Shown: positions 37,645-47,826 of the stretch, in pieces
How positions within the stretch are numbered: the stretch's first letter is position 1
How the letters are laid out: each line of letters opens with the position of its first letter
Assembly: GCF_013155365.1 (NCBI RefSeq)
Contig: NZ_JABJRA010000001.1
Coordinates: 474,492 to 538,491, forward strand
DNA: 64,000 bases
Source of the DNA: Nocardioides sp. zg-DK7169
Lineage (GTDB): Bacteria > Actinomycetota > Actinomycetes > Propionibacteriales > Nocardioidaceae
Direction: 5' to 3'
Made by a program: the position numbers and the translations under genes
Notes under the pieces: model-generated
The model's input: the letters and a program-made list of their open reading frames with translations, nothing else
The model's database searches: none
What the model was told of the DNA's origin: nothing

Positions 37645-38352
37645 TCAGATCGCGCAGCCGTCCGGCCCGCAGGCCTCGGCGTCGCCGCCGACGGTCTGGA
37701 GCACCGGGTGGCTCTCGGCCCAGACCTGCTCGAGCACCTGGGTGAAGACCTCCGTGGGCTGGGCGCCGGAGATGCCGTAGGTGCCCTCGACGACGAAGAA
37801 CGGCACCCCGGTGGCGCCGTACGCGCGCGCCTGGGCGACGTCGGCGGCCACCGCCTCGGCGTACTCCTCGCCCGCCAGCACGGCGTCCACGCGCTCGGCG
37901 TCGAGCCCGGCGGCGAGGGCGGCAGCACGCAGGACGGCGTGGTCGCCGATGTCCTCGGCGCGGGTGAAGTACGCCGCGAGCAGCTCCTCCTTGAGGGTGC
38001 CCTGGAGGGCCGGGCCGCCGGTCTCGAGCGCGAGGTGCAGCAGCCGGTGGGCGTCGACGGTGTTGGTGTGCACGGTGTCGAGCAGGCGCAGCTCGAGGCC
38101 GTCGGCGGCCGCGGTCTCCATCAGCCCGCCGACCATCTCGCGCACCTGCTCCTCGGGACGGCCCATCTTGCGCGACAGCGAGACGACGCTGGGCTCGGTG
38201 CCGTGCTGGGGCGCTGCGGGGTCGAGCTCGAAGGAGCGGTAGACCACCTCGACCTCGTCGGCGTGCTCGAATCCCGCCAGGGCCGCCTCCAGGCGCCGCT
38301 TGCCGACGTAGCACCACGGGCAGACGACGTCACTCCAGATCTCGATGCGCAT
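37645..38352 (-). CDS. DsbA-family oxidoreductase (FrnE-like)
   Basis: 235 residues, thioredoxin fold with active site CPWC at residues 11-14 (SDVVCPWCYVGKRRL) and cis-Pro loop GVPFFVVEGTYGISGAQP. No signal peptide, so cytoplasmic as for FrnE. The tail EACGPDGCAI adds two extra cysteines, a feature of FrnE-type proteins. Likely isomerase/reductase activity in oxidative stress. Confidence 0.85.
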   Translation of the reverse strand: MRIEIWSDVVCPWCYVGKRRLEAALAGFEHADEVEVVYRSFELDPAAPQHGTEPSVVSLSRKMGRPEEQVREMVGGLMETAAADGLELRLLDTVHTNTVDAHRLLHLALETGGPALQGTLKEELLAAYFTRAEDIGDHAVLRAAALAAGLDAERVDAVLAGEEYAEAVAADVAQARAYGATGVPFFVVEGTYGISGAQPTEVFTQVLEQVWAESHPVLQTVGGDAEACGPDGCAI

Positions 38353-38516
38353 GCCGGTCGAACCTCCGCCCGCCCTCCCGCATTCCCCCGCGCTCGCCCG
38401 GGCCCCCCGGCACCGCCCCCGAGGCCCGACCCCGAGGGGCGTCGGGGTCGGCTCAGGGGCGGGTCAGGCAGCTTCCCCGATGTGGTCGGGGCCACCGACG
38501 CCGCAGGCTCGGAGCC

Positions 38517-39416
38517 ATGATCACCGTCGAGTCCCTGACCAAGAGGTACGGCGCCTTCACCGCCGTCGATGACATCTCCTTCACGGCGCGGCCCGGCCGC
38601 GTCACCGGCTTCCTCGGCCCCAACGGCGCCGGCAAGTCCACCTCGATGCGCATCCTGGTCGGCCTCACCCCGCCGACCTCGGGCACCGCGACCGTGCTGG
38701 GGCGGCGCTTCGCCGACCTGCCCAACCCGGGCCGCGAGATCGGCGTGCTGCTGGACGCCTCGGCCCAGCACGCCGGGCGCACCGGCCGCGAGATCCTCAC
38801 CCTCGCCGCGCTCACCATGGGCCTGCCCCGGCGCCGGGTGGCCGAGACCCTCGCCCATGTCGGCCTCACCGAGGCCGAGGCGGAGCGCCGGGTGCGCCAC
38901 TACTCCCTGGGCATGCGCCAGCGCCTGGGCATCGCCACCGCCCTGATCGGCGACCCCGAGGTGCTGGTGCTCGACGAGCCCGCCAACGGCCTCGACCCCG
39001 CCGGCATCCGGGCGATGCGCGACCTGCTGCGCGGGTACGCCGACCGCGGCGGCACCGTGCTGCTCTCCAGCCACCTGCTGCACGAGATCGAGGTCATCGC
39101 CGACGACATCGTCGTCATCGGCCACGGCCGCATCGTCGCCCAGGGCACGAAGGCCGAGCTGCTCGCCGCCGCCGGCACGGTCGTCCGCGCGGCCGACCCG
39201 GACCGCCTCGCCCGCGCCCTCGAGGGCGCCGGCCTCACCGTCACCGCCGCCGTCGACGGGGCGCTGCGCACCGACGCCGAGCTCACCCAGGTCGGGCAGC
39301 TCGCCCACGCCGCCGGCGTACCCCTCACCGAGCTCAGGTCCGCCGACGGCGCCGGCCTGGAGGAGATGTTCCTGGAGCTCACCGCCGAGACCCAGCGCGA
39401 AGGAGCAGCAGCATGA
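38517..39416 (+). CDS. ABC-2 type transporter ATP-binding protein
   Basis: 299 residues. Walker A GPNGAGKST, signature YSLGMRQR, Walker B VLVLDEPANGLDP and LLSSHLLHE are intact. The form is that of BcrA/DrrA-type exporters. It is followed by a membrane partner with an ATGA overlap. Substrate unknown; antibiotic or peptide export is common in this class. Confidence 0.9.
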   Translation: MITVESLTKRYGAFTAVDDISFTARPGRVTGFLGPNGAGKSTSMRILVGLTPPTSGTATVLGRRFADLPNPGREIGVLLDASAQHAGRTGREILTLAALTMGLPRRRVAETLAHVGLTEAEAERRVRHYSLGMRQRLGIATALIGDPEVLVLDEPANGLDPAGIRAMRDLLRGYADRGGTVLLSSHLLHEIEVIADDIVVIGHGRIVAQGTKAELLAAAGTVVRAADPDRLARALEGAGLTVTAAVDGALRTDAELTQVGQLAHAAGVPLTELRSADGAGLEEMFLELTAETQREGAAA

Positions 39417-40267
39417 GCACCACATCCACGAGGCCCACGGGAGCCACCGGCGCCCTCGAGGCGAGCGACCCGCTCGCCACGATCGCCGAGCAGCACACCG
39501 GGCCGCGCACACCGCCCGCACCGATCCCGCTGTCGCGCGTGGTGCGCGTCGAGCTGCGCAAGATGTTCGACACCCGCTCCGGCTTCTGGCTGATGACCGG
39601 CATCGCGATCCTCGCGCTGGCCGCGACCGCCGCGGTGATCGCCTTCGCCCCGGACGCCGACCTCACCTACGAGTCGTTCGCGACGGCGATCGGCGTCCCG
39701 ATGGCCGTGATCCTGCCGGTCGTGGCGATCCTCGCGGTCACCAGCGAGTGGAGCCAGCGCACCGGGCTCACGACGTTCACCCTGGTGCCGGCCCGGGGCC
39801 GCGTGCTCGCGGTCAAGGCAGGCCTCGCGGTCCTCATCGGGGTGGTCTCGATGTTCCTCGCGGCCGCCATCGGCGCGGTCGGCAACATCGTCGGCAGCAA
39901 CATCGCCGGCGTCGACACGGTCTGGAACATCGCCGCCAGCAACTTGGCGACGATCGTGCTCGCCAACGTGCTCGGCCTGCTGGTCGGCTTCATGCTCGGC
40001 ACGCTGCTGCGCAGCTCGGCGGCCGCGATCGTGGGGTACTTCGTCTACTCCTTCGTGCTGCCCAGCGCGACCAGCGCCCTGGCCGCCGCGCAGGACTGGT
40101 ACCGCGACCTCGGCCCGTGGATCGACTTCAACTACGCCATGGCCCCGCTCTTCGACGGCGTCCCCACCGGCGAGCAGTGGGCCCAGCTGGCCACCTCCGG
40201 CACCATCTGGCTGCTGGTCCCGCTCGCCGTCGGCCTGCGCCTCATCCTCCGCGCCGAGGTGAAGTAG
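39413..40267 (+). CDS. ABC-2 type transporter permease
   Basis: 284 residues, about six hydrophobic helices after a 40-residue cytoplasmic N-terminus. RKMFDTRSGFWLMTGIAILALAA and TSEWSQRTGLTTFTLVPAR are typical of ABC-2 permeases. Works with the ATPase immediately upstream. Confidence 0.87.
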   Translation: MSTTSTRPTGATGALEASDPLATIAEQHTGPRTPPAPIPLSRVVRVELRKMFDTRSGFWLMTGIAILALAATAAVIAFAPDADLTYESFATAIGVPMAVILPVVAILAVTSEWSQRTGLTTFTLVPARGRVLAVKAGLAVLIGVVSMFLAAAIGAVGNIVGSNIAGVDTVWNIAASNLATIVLANVLGLLVGFMLGTLLRSSAAAIVGYFVYSFVLPSATSALAAAQDWYRDLGPWIDFNYAMAPLFDGVPTGEQWAQLATSGTIWLLVPLAVGLRLILRAEVK

Positions 40268-40317
40268 CTCGTCGAGATGGGCCGACCTCACCATCGAGAT
40301 GCGCTCCCCTCACACAC

Positions 40318-40363
40318 GAACAGGGCCTCCCCCACAGCAGCTGCTGTGAGGGAGGCCCTGTTC
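40318..40363. terminator. Large palindrome between the ABC exporter and ilvC
   Basis: A 46-nt nearly perfect palindrome (arms GAACAGGGCCTCCC, centre CAGCAGCTGCTG) between convergent genes; it can form a very stable hairpin from either strand and likely ends both transcripts. Confidence 0.75.
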
Positions 40364-40380
40364 GATGTGCTGACTGCTCC

Positions 40381-41632
<1,252 letters not shown>

Positions 41633-41700
41633 TCAGTTGGGTGAGTCTGGGAAGTGGGACAAGTCTGCAGGCCGGTACGCCGTGGGGCGCGGGCGGCTCC

Positions 41701-41729
41701 GGCCAGGCCCGGTGGCACCGGGCCTGGCC
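41701..41729 (-). promoter_or_regulatory. Intercistronic hairpin between ilvN and ilvC
   Basis: A perfect 13-bp stem (GGCCAGGCCCGGT) with a 3-nt loop, starting 5 bp after the ilvN stop. Without a T-tract it may act as a partial terminator, a pause or an mRNA-stability element that sets ilvC expression apart from ilvBN. Confidence 0.6.
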
Positions 41730-41734
41730 TGGGG

Positions 41735-42274
41735 TCAGATGGCCGACGGGGGCGCCGGGATCGGCACCGGGCGCAGGCTGCGCTCGGAGATCGAGCGCGA
41801 GCCGCGGCCGATCGCGACCATGCCGGACTGCACCTGCTCGCGGATGCCGAACGGCTCCACCACCCGAAGGAAGTCGGCCAGCTTGTCGGCGTTGCCCGTG
41901 ATCTGGACGGTCAGCGCGTCGATGGCGACGTCGACGACCTTCGCCCGGAACAGCTGGACGGTGTCGATCACCTGGCCACGGGTCTCCGCGGTGGCGGCGA
42001 TCTTGACCAGCAGCAGCTCGCGGTCGACCGAGCCCTGCGGGTCGAGCTCGACGATCTTGATCACCTCGACCAGCTTGTTGAGCTGCTTGGTGACCTGCTC
42101 GAGCGGCGAACGGTCGACGTTGACCACGATGGTCATCCGCGAGACCTCGGGGTGCTCGGTCGGGCCGACGGCGAGCGACTCGATGTTGAAGCCGCGCCGG
42201 CTGAACAGGGCGGCGATACGGGCCAGGACGCCGGGCTTGTCCTCGACCAGGACCGACAGCGTGTGCTTGCTCAT
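41735..42274 (-). CDS. ilvN: Acetolactate synthase small (regulatory) subunit
   Basis: 179 residues. N-terminal ACT domain (TLSVLVEDKPGVLARIAALFSR) gives valine feedback, and a C-terminal ALS small-subunit domain follows. Activates IlvB. Its ATG overlaps the ilvB stop by one base (TGATG). Confidence 0.95.
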   Translation of the reverse strand: MSKHTLSVLVEDKPGVLARIAALFSRRGFNIESLAVGPTEHPEVSRMTIVVNVDRSPLEQVTKQLNKLVEVIKIVELDPQGSVDRELLLVKIAATAETRGQVIDTVQLFRAKVVDVAIDALTVQITGNADKLADFLRVVEPFGIREQVQSGMVAIGRGSRSISERSLRPVPIPAPPSAI

Positions 42275-44028
42275 CAGAGGTCGTCCTCGTCGAACTCGGG
42301 CGCCAGGTCGCGCGCGTACTTGATGTCGTCGTTGCTCGTGCCTGCTGCGACCATCGGCCACACCATCGCGTCGCGGTGGACCCGGAAGTCCACGACCACC
42401 GGCGCGTCGTTGATCGACATCGCCTTCTCGATGGTGGCGTCCACGTCGTCGGGGCGGTCGCAGGACAGGCCCACGCAGCCGTAGGCCTCGGCCAGCTTGG
42501 GGAAGTCGGGGATCCGGACCGGCCCGCCGTGCCGCTGCAGGTTGGTGTTGGAGTAGCGCTCGTTGTAGAAGAGCGTCTGCCACTGGCGCACCATGCCCAG
42601 GGACTCGTTGTTGATGATCGCGACCTTGATCGGGATGTTCTCGATCGCGCAGGTGGCGAGCTCCTGGTTCGTCATCTGGAAGCAGCCGTCGCCGTCGATG
42701 GACCACACGGTGGTGTCGGGCATGCCGACCTTCGCGCCCATCGCGGCGGGCACCGAGTAGCCCATCGTGCCGAGGCCACCGGAGTTCAGCCAGGTGTTGG
42801 GCTTCTCGTAGCCGATGAACTGCGCGGCCCACATCTGGTGCTGGCCCACGCCGGCGGCGTAGATCGAGTCGGGACCGGCGATCTCGCCCAGGCGCTCCAG
42901 CACGTGCTGCGGCGCCAGCGAGCCGTCGGCCGGGCGCTCGTAGTCGAGGGCGTACGTGCGCTTGATGCCGGCGACGAAGTCGACCCAGCCCTCGAAGTCG
43001 CCGGTGTGACCGGCGTCCGCCTCGGCCTTGAGCGCCACGACGAGGTCGGAGATGACCTCGCGGCAGTCGCCCACGATCGGGACGTCGACGGCGCGGTTCT
43101 TGCCGATCTCGGCGGGGTCGATGTCGGCGTGGATGACCTTGGCGCCCGGCGCGAAGGAGTCCAGGTTGCCGGTCACCCGGTCGTCGAAGCGGGCGCCGAG
43201 GCTGATGATCAGGTCGCTCTTCTGCAGTCCGGCCACCGCGGCGACGGTGCCGTGCATGCCCGGCATGCCCAGGTGCTGGGGGTGGCTGTCGGGGAACGCC
43301 CCGCGCGCCATCAGCGTGGTCACGACCGGGATGCCGGTCAGCTCGGCGAGCACCCGCAGCTCGCGGTGGGCGCGGGCGCGGATCGTGCCGCCGCCGACGT
43401 ACAGCACCGGGCGGCGCGCCTCGAGGATCAGCTTGGTGGCCTCGCGGATCTGCTTGGCGTGCGGCTTGGTCACCGGCCGGTAGCCCGGCAGGTGCAGCTC
43501 GGTGGGCCAGCGGAACGAGGTCATCGCCTGGAGCGCGGACTTGGTGACGTCGACCAGCACCGGACCGGGCCGACCGGTCGAGGCCAGGTGGAAGGCCTCG
43601 GCGATCTTCTGCGGGATCTCGGCGGGGTCGGTGACGAGGAAGTTGTGCTTGGTGATCGGCATCGTGATGCCGCGGATGTCGGCTTCCTGGAACGCGTCGG
43701 TGCCGATGAGCGAGGAGCCGACCTGACCGGTGATCGCGACCATCGGGACCGAGTCCATGTGGGCGTCGGCCAGCGGCGTGACGAGGTTGGTGGCGCCCGG
43801 GCCGGAGGTCGCCATGCACACGCCGACCTTCCCGGTCGCGGTGGCGTAGCCCTGCGCGGCGTGGCCGGCGCCCTGCTCGTGGCGCACGAGGATGTGGCGG
43901 ATGGTGGAGTCCATCAGGGGGTCGTACGCCGGGAGGATCGCGCCGCCCGGGATCCCGAAGATGTGCTCGACCCCGGCCGCCTCCAGCGACGTGACCAGGC
44001 TCTGCGCGCCGGTGATCTGCTCGCTCAT
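42274..44028 (-). CDS. ilvB: Acetolactate synthase large (catalytic) subunit
   Basis: 584 residues, TPP enzyme. [14 protein letters not shown] and the catalytic Glu region [15 protein letters not shown] are at the N-terminus, and the TPP-Mg motif [15 protein letters not shown] through AIINN is near the C-terminus. Makes acetolactate and acetohydroxybutyrate. Expression is probably controlled by the upstream leader peptide and attenuator. Confidence 0.96.
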   Translation of the reverse strand: MSEQITGAQSLVTSLEAAGVEHIFGIPGGAILPAYDPLMDSTIRHILVRHEQGAGHAAQGYATATGKVGVCMATSGPGATNLVTPLADAHMDSVPMVAITGQVGSSLIGTDAFQEADIRGITMPITKHNFLVTDPAEIPQKIAEAFHLASTGRPGPVLVDVTKSALQAMTSFRWPTELHLPGYRPVTKPHAKQIREATKLILEARRPVLYVGGGTIRARAHRELRVLAELTGIPVVTTLMARGAFPDSHPQHLGMPGMHGTVAAVAGLQKSDLIISLGARFDDRVTGNLDSFAPGAKVIHADIDPAEIGKNRAVDVPIVGDCREVISDLVVALKAEADAGHTGDFEGWVDFVAGIKRTYALDYERPADGSLAPQHVLERLGEIAGPDSIYAAGVGQHQMWAAQFIGYEKPNTWLNSGGLGTMGYSVPAAMGAKVGMPDTTVWSIDGDGCFQMTNQELATCAIENIPIKVAIINNESLGMVRQWQTLFYNERYSNTNLQRHGGPVRIPDFPKLAEAYGCVGLSCDRPDDVDATIEKAMSINDAPVVVDFRVHRDAMVWPMVAAGTSNDDIKYARDLAPEFDEDDL

Positions 44029-44108
44029 TCCTTGCTTTCCCTGTCTGTGACCATGCGGGTGGCTCGTGCAGTGCTGTCGCGGCGACGGCTGGTGAGCCGT
44101 CGTGACAA

Positions 44109-44141
44109 CAAAAAACCCCTCGGTTGCTGGGCAACGAGGGG
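44109..44141 (-). terminator. Attenuator terminator of ilvBNC
   Basis: On minus, CCCCTCGTTGC pairs with GCAACCGAGGGG (one bulge) and is followed by six T residues: a textbook intrinsic terminator 80 bp ahead of ilvB. Upstream, GCTGAC-CACAA-GTCAGC (44150-44166) forms a competing hairpin that overlaps the leader peptide stop. Confidence 0.9.
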
Positions 44142-44163
44142 TGACGCGCTGGCTGACTTGTGG

Positions 44164-44205
44164 TCAGCGGGCGCGTCGCGTGCGTACAAGAATGTCCTGG
44201 CGCAT
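44164..44205 (-). CDS. ilvB leader peptide (MRQDILVRTRRAR)
   Basis: 13 codons with consecutive Ile-Leu-Val codons followed by five Arg codons among the last seven residues. Stalling at ILV when a branched-chain aminoacyl-tRNA is scarce should free the downstream RNA from terminating. TACCGT (44212-44217) ends 6 nt before the ATG, so the transcript probably starts at the AUG itself, leaving no leader before the peptide. Confidence 0.88.
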   Translation of the reverse strand: MRQDILVRTRRAR

Positions 44206-44211
44206 GCGCTC

Positions 44212-44217
44212 ACGGTA
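44212..44217 (-). promoter_or_regulatory. Leaderless -10 box of the ilvBNC leader transcript
   Basis: TACCGT, 6 nt upstream of the leader peptide ATG. Confidence 0.65.
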
Positions 44218-44329
44218 GCACTGTGGGGCCCTCGTCCGTCAGCACATCCTCTCACGGTGTCCCAGCATGCGGGACGGCGGTCCCACCATCTGGCGGCGTG
44301 CCGGTGCTCACCCCGGCGCCACCACCGGG

Positions 44330-45013
44330 TCACGCAGTCGTGCGGCCCTGCCAGGTGGTGAGACACACCCGGTTGCCCTGCGGGTCGGCCAGCACCCAGA
44401 ACCGCGGCGCCTCGGCGTCGCTGACCAGGACGCCGCCCGCGGCCAGCGCCGCCTGCATCCGATCGGCCACCACCTCGGGCGGCACCCGCAGGTCGAGGTG
44501 GAAGCGCTGGGCCGGGACCTCCGGGTCGGGCTCGGAGTCCTGGAACCACAGCGTGGGCAGCACGCCGTGCGGGTCGGTGAGCTCGACCGGGTCCCCCGCC
44601 GAGGGCTCCAGGCCGAGCACGGCGGCCCAGAACGGCATCACCTGGGCTCGGTCGGCGGTGTCCAGGGCGATCTCGAGGACGCTGAGGACCTCGGGCGTGG
44701 CGGTGGCGCCGTGCCGGGCGGCGACCTCGCTGATCGCACGCGCCAGTCGTACGTCGCGCGCGGTGACGCCGCCGACGTCGTGGCTGGACAGGCGCACCCG
44801 CACCCGGCCCCACGCCAGGTCGAGGTCGGGGTGGTGGTCCATCTCGTCGGCGAGCGCCCCGGTCTCCGCCACGATCGCCAGGCCGGTGGCGAAGTCCGGG
44901 GTCTGGAAGAACGCGTGCAGCCGGCCGAAGAGCACCCGCCAGTCGGTCAGGCCCTCGGCCTCGACCTGCGGGCCGTCGAGCACGCGGCGGTCGGCCTCGC
45001 TCGGGCGGCTCAC
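44330..45013 (-). CDS. Fusion: pterin-4a-carbinolamine dehydratase domain plus VOC domain
   Basis: 227 residues. Residues 1-100 match 4a-hydroxytetrahydrobiopterin dehydratase (DEMDHHPDLDL with His60-His61, SSHDVGGVTARDVRLARAI). Residues about 105-225 form a VOC/glyoxalase-like domain (QRFHLDLRVPPEVVADR, FWVLADPQGNRVCL). No aromatic amino acid hydroxylase is adjacent, so pterin recycling is not assured. GTG 45013 overlaps the stop of the upstream VOC gene (GTGA). Confidence 0.75.
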   Translation of the reverse strand: MSRPSEADRRVLDGPQVEAEGLTDWRVLFGRLHAFFQTPDFATGLAIVAETGALADEMDHHPDLDLAWGRVRVRLSSHDVGGVTARDVRLARAISEVAARHGATATPEVLSVLEIALDTADRAQVMPFWAAVLGLEPSAGDPVELTDPHGVLPTLWFQDSEPDPEVPAQRFHLDLRVPPEVVADRMQAALAAGGVLVSDAEAPRFWVLADPQGNRVCLTTWQGRTTA

Positions 45014-45426
45014 GGCAGCACCCGCTGACCGATCGGGCCGGGGTTGGTGGCGATCTCCCAGCGGTGGCCGTCGGGGTCGGCGAAGTAGCCGGTCCAGCCG
45101 CCCCACTCGCGCCGCTGCGCCGCCTCGACCGGGTCGGCGCCCGCGGCCCGCGCCTCGGCGAGCACCGCGTCGACCTCCGCCTCGGTCGCGACGTTGTGCG
45201 AGAGCGTGAACGGTGCGACCCCGGGGCCGGCGGCGATCGCGCCGACCTCGGCCTCGAACTGCTCGCGCTGCCACAGCGAGAACACCAGGCGCTCCCCGGC
45301 CGCGAGCATCAGCACCTCGCCGGGCTCGTGCAGCTCGGGACGCCACCCCAGCCCGTCGACGTAGAAGGCCCGGCTCGTCTCGAGGTCGGCGACCGCGAGG
45401 GTGATGAAGCTGATTCGCTGGTCCAT
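45010..45426 (-). CDS. VOC (glyoxalase/bleomycin resistance) family protein
   Basis: 138 residues with paired beta-alpha-beta modules: ISFITLAVADLETSRAFYVDGLGW at the start and GYFADPDGHRWEIATNP at the end, the usual metal-site Glu near the C-terminus. Function unknown; translated together with the PCD-VOC fusion. Confidence 0.82.
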   Translation of the reverse strand: MDQRISFITLAVADLETSRAFYVDGLGWRPELHEPGEVLMLAAGERLVFSLWQREQFEAEVGAIAAGPGVAPFTLSHNVATEAEVDAVLAEARAAGADPVEAAQRREWGGWTGYFADPDGHRWEIATNPGPIGQRVLP

Positions 45427-45496
45427 GCCCGGTCACGATGCCAGTCCGCGCCGACAGGTGCCAGGGACACGCGGCGCCCCGGGACGACCGGGCGGC

Positions 45497-46522
45497 TCAG
45501 CCCCAGGTCTGGGTGACCTCGGCCCGCTCGCCGTCGACCACCACGCGCGCCAGGGCGCCGTTGACCATCGGCAGGTAGGGCCACACGTGGCCGAAGTCGA
45601 CGTCGAGCACCACCGGCAGGTCGAGTCCGCCGAGGGCGTCGCGCACCGCCTCGTGCTGGGTGAACCCGGGCGCGTCCGGGGCCGCCGTGCGCCCGATCAG
45701 CACCGCCTCCGCCTCCTCGAACCAGCCGGCCATCCGCATGCCGTGCAGGGTGCGGCCGATGCTGAAGGCGTCCTGCTCGCAGGCCTCGAGGTAGACGACC
45801 AGCCCGTCCTCGGTGAGCTCGCGGCCCAGCCGCGGCAGGTCGCCGTACGGCGTCCCGACCAGCGGTCCGAGCACCTCGACGCAGCCGCCCACGAGGCGTC
45901 CGGTGACGTCGACGCCCCCGCCACCGACGACCTCCCACGACGCGGGGACCGGGAGCTCACGCTCCCCCGCCACGCCTGGGTCGCTCTCCCAGTCGTCCTG
46001 GCCGGGGCCCTTGTGCCGTCCCGGCGAGCGCTGGGTGAGCGGCGTGCCGGGGGCGGTGGCCAGCACGTCGGTCCAGTGCGCGAGCCCCTCGGGCTGGGCG
46101 TAGGGGGTCTCGAGCAGGTTGGCGCCGTGCAGGCTGGCCCAGCCGAGCCGGGTCGCGAGCGGCAGCATCACGGTGGTGAGGTCGCTGTAGCCGACCAGCC
46201 AGGTCGGCTCGGCCGCGGCCAGCGCGTCCCAGTCGAGGTGGTCGAGGACCTGGACGGCCAGCTCGCCGCCCCACGGCGGGACCACGGCCGCCACCTCCGG
46301 GTCGAGCAGCATCGCGGTCAGCTCGTCGGCGCGCTGCCGGGCGGTCCCGGCCACGCCGCCGTCGAGGGCGATCACGTGCTCGCCGAGGCGCACGTCGTAC
46401 CCGCGCTCGCGCAGGGCGTCGCAGGCGACCTCGAGCCGCGGGAGGAAGGACGGCGCGACGCCGGCGGAGGGGGCGGTGACGCCGATGGTGTCGCCGGGAC
46501 GCAGGGGGCGGGGGAAGCGCAT
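45497..46522 (-). CDS. S66 family LD-carboxypeptidase / MccF-like peptidase
   Basis: 341 residues. GDTIGVTAPSAG start; nucleophile Ser in LVGYSDLT (about residue 112); Glu in GGCVEVL (about 210); His in DFGHVWPYLP (about 310). S66 enzymes trim L,D-bonds in murein peptides or cleave microcin C-like adducts. It follows kynU by 4 bp in the same operon, which does not clarify the substrate. Confidence 0.87.
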   Translation of the reverse strand: MRFPRPLRPGDTIGVTAPSAGVAPSFLPRLEVACDALRERGYDVRLGEHVIALDGGVAGTARQRADELTAMLLDPEVAAVVPPWGGELAVQVLDHLDWDALAAAEPTWLVGYSDLTTVMLPLATRLGWASLHGANLLETPYAQPEGLAHWTDVLATAPGTPLTQRSPGRHKGPGQDDWESDPGVAGERELPVPASWEVVGGGGVDVTGRLVGGCVEVLGPLVGTPYGDLPRLGRELTEDGLVVYLEACEQDAFSIGRTLHGMRMAGWFEEAEAVLIGRTAAPDAPGFTQHEAVRDALGGLDLPVVLDVDFGHVWPYLPMVNGALARVVVDGERAEVTQTWG

Positions 46523-46526
46523 GGGC

Positions 46527-47759
46527 TCAGGCTCGCAGGTCGTCGAGCTCGTGGCGAACCGCCTCGAGGCCGCTCTCCACCTCCGCGAACGACGTGGACA
46601 GCGGGGAGAGCCCCACCCGCAGCCCGTGCGGCTCGCGGTGGTCCGGGATCACGTCGCGGCGCCACAGCCGCTCGGTCACCTCGCGCATCAGCGGGTGCGC
46701 GAGGGTGACGTGGCCGCCGCGCCGCTCGGGGTCGCGGGGCGAGACCAGCCGCACCCCGAGGTCGCCGAGACGCTCCTCGGCGCGCGTCACGGCGTACGAC
46801 GTGAGGGCGACGGACTTCGCGCGCACCGCCTCGGCCCCGGCCTCGCCGAGCAGCGCGAGCATGTCCTGGAGCGCCAGCATGCCGACCACCGGCGGGGTGC
46901 CGGACAGCACCCGGCGGATCCCCGGCGCGGGGCGGTAGTCCGGGCCCATCGCGAAGGAGTCGGCCGCGCCGATCCAGCCCTGCACCGGCTGCACGAACGG
47001 CTGGGCGGGGTCCTCGAGCAGCCGCCGGGCGACGTAGGCGAACGCCGGGGCGCCGGGCCCGCCGTTGAGGTACTTGTAGGTGCAGCCGACGGCCAGGTCG
47101 ACGTCCCAGGCGTCGAGCGCGAGCGGGACCGCGCCGGCGGAGTGGCACAGGTCCCACAGCACCAGCGCCCCGGCGTCGTGGGCGATCCGGGTCAGCCGGG
47201 GCGCGTCGGCCAGCCAGGCCGAGCGGTAGGCGACGTGGCTGAGCAGCACCAGCGCGGTGCGCTCCCCCACCGCCTCCTCCAGCTGCGCGGCCTCGACGCC
47301 CCCGGCCGGGTCGACGTCGATCCAGCGCAGCGTGAGCCCGCACTCCGCGGCGACGCCCTGGGCGACGTAGCGGTCGGTCGGGAAGTTGTCGCGATCCAGC
47401 ACGATCTCGGTGCGTCCCGGGCGCAGCGCCACGGCGGCGCGCACCAGCTTGTAGAGCAGCACCGTCGTGGAGTCGCCGATGACGCTCTGCCCCGGCGCGG
47501 CGCCCAGGCAGACCCGGCCGAGCTCGTCGCCGATCCGCTCGGGCAGGGACAGCCAGTCCTCGTCCCAGCCGCGGATCAGCCGCCCGCCCCACTCCTGGTC
47601 CACGAAGCGCGCGAGCCGCGGCCCGGTGACCCGCAGCGGGCGGCCCAGCGAGTTGCCGTCGAAGTAGACCAGCGGGGTCTCGGTGCCGACGAACCGGTCG
47701 CGGTACGCCGCCAGCGGGTCGGCGGCGTCGAGGTCGGCGGCGGTCGGTGCGGTGCTCAC
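46527..47759 (-). CDS. kynU: Kynureninase
   Basis: 410 residues, PLP fold-type I. LVYFDGNSLGRP near the N-terminus, GDSTTVLLYKLV, and the PLP lysine in CTYKYLNGGPG (about residue 227) are typical. Cleaves kynurenine to anthranilate and alanine in tryptophan breakdown. The other kyn genes are not in the window. GTG 47759. Confidence 0.93.
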   Translation of the reverse strand: MSTAPTAADLDAADPLAAYRDRFVGTETPLVYFDGNSLGRPLRVTGPRLARFVDQEWGGRLIRGWDEDWLSLPERIGDELGRVCLGAAPGQSVIGDSTTVLLYKLVRAAVALRPGRTEIVLDRDNFPTDRYVAQGVAAECGLTLRWIDVDPAGGVEAAQLEEAVGERTALVLLSHVAYRSAWLADAPRLTRIAHDAGALVLWDLCHSAGAVPLALDAWDVDLAVGCTYKYLNGGPGAPAFAYVARRLLEDPAQPFVQPVQGWIGAADSFAMGPDYRPAPGIRRVLSGTPPVVGMLALQDMLALLGEAGAEAVRAKSVALTSYAVTRAEERLGDLGVRLVSPRDPERRGGHVTLAHPLMREVTERLWRRDVIPDHREPHGLRVGLSPLSTSFAEVESGLEAVRHELDDLRA

Positions 47760-47826
47760 GGCGCCATCCTGCCCCGCGGTGCCGACGTACGCCGGGCGAC
47801 CGGCCGGGCGAGGGCCGCACGCCGGC

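Noticed and set aside
38426..38451. 10-bp GC hairpin between the DsbA-like gene and the ABC exporter
   Set aside because: It lies between divergent genes and no terminator or switch logic fits; such hairpins are common by chance at this GC content.
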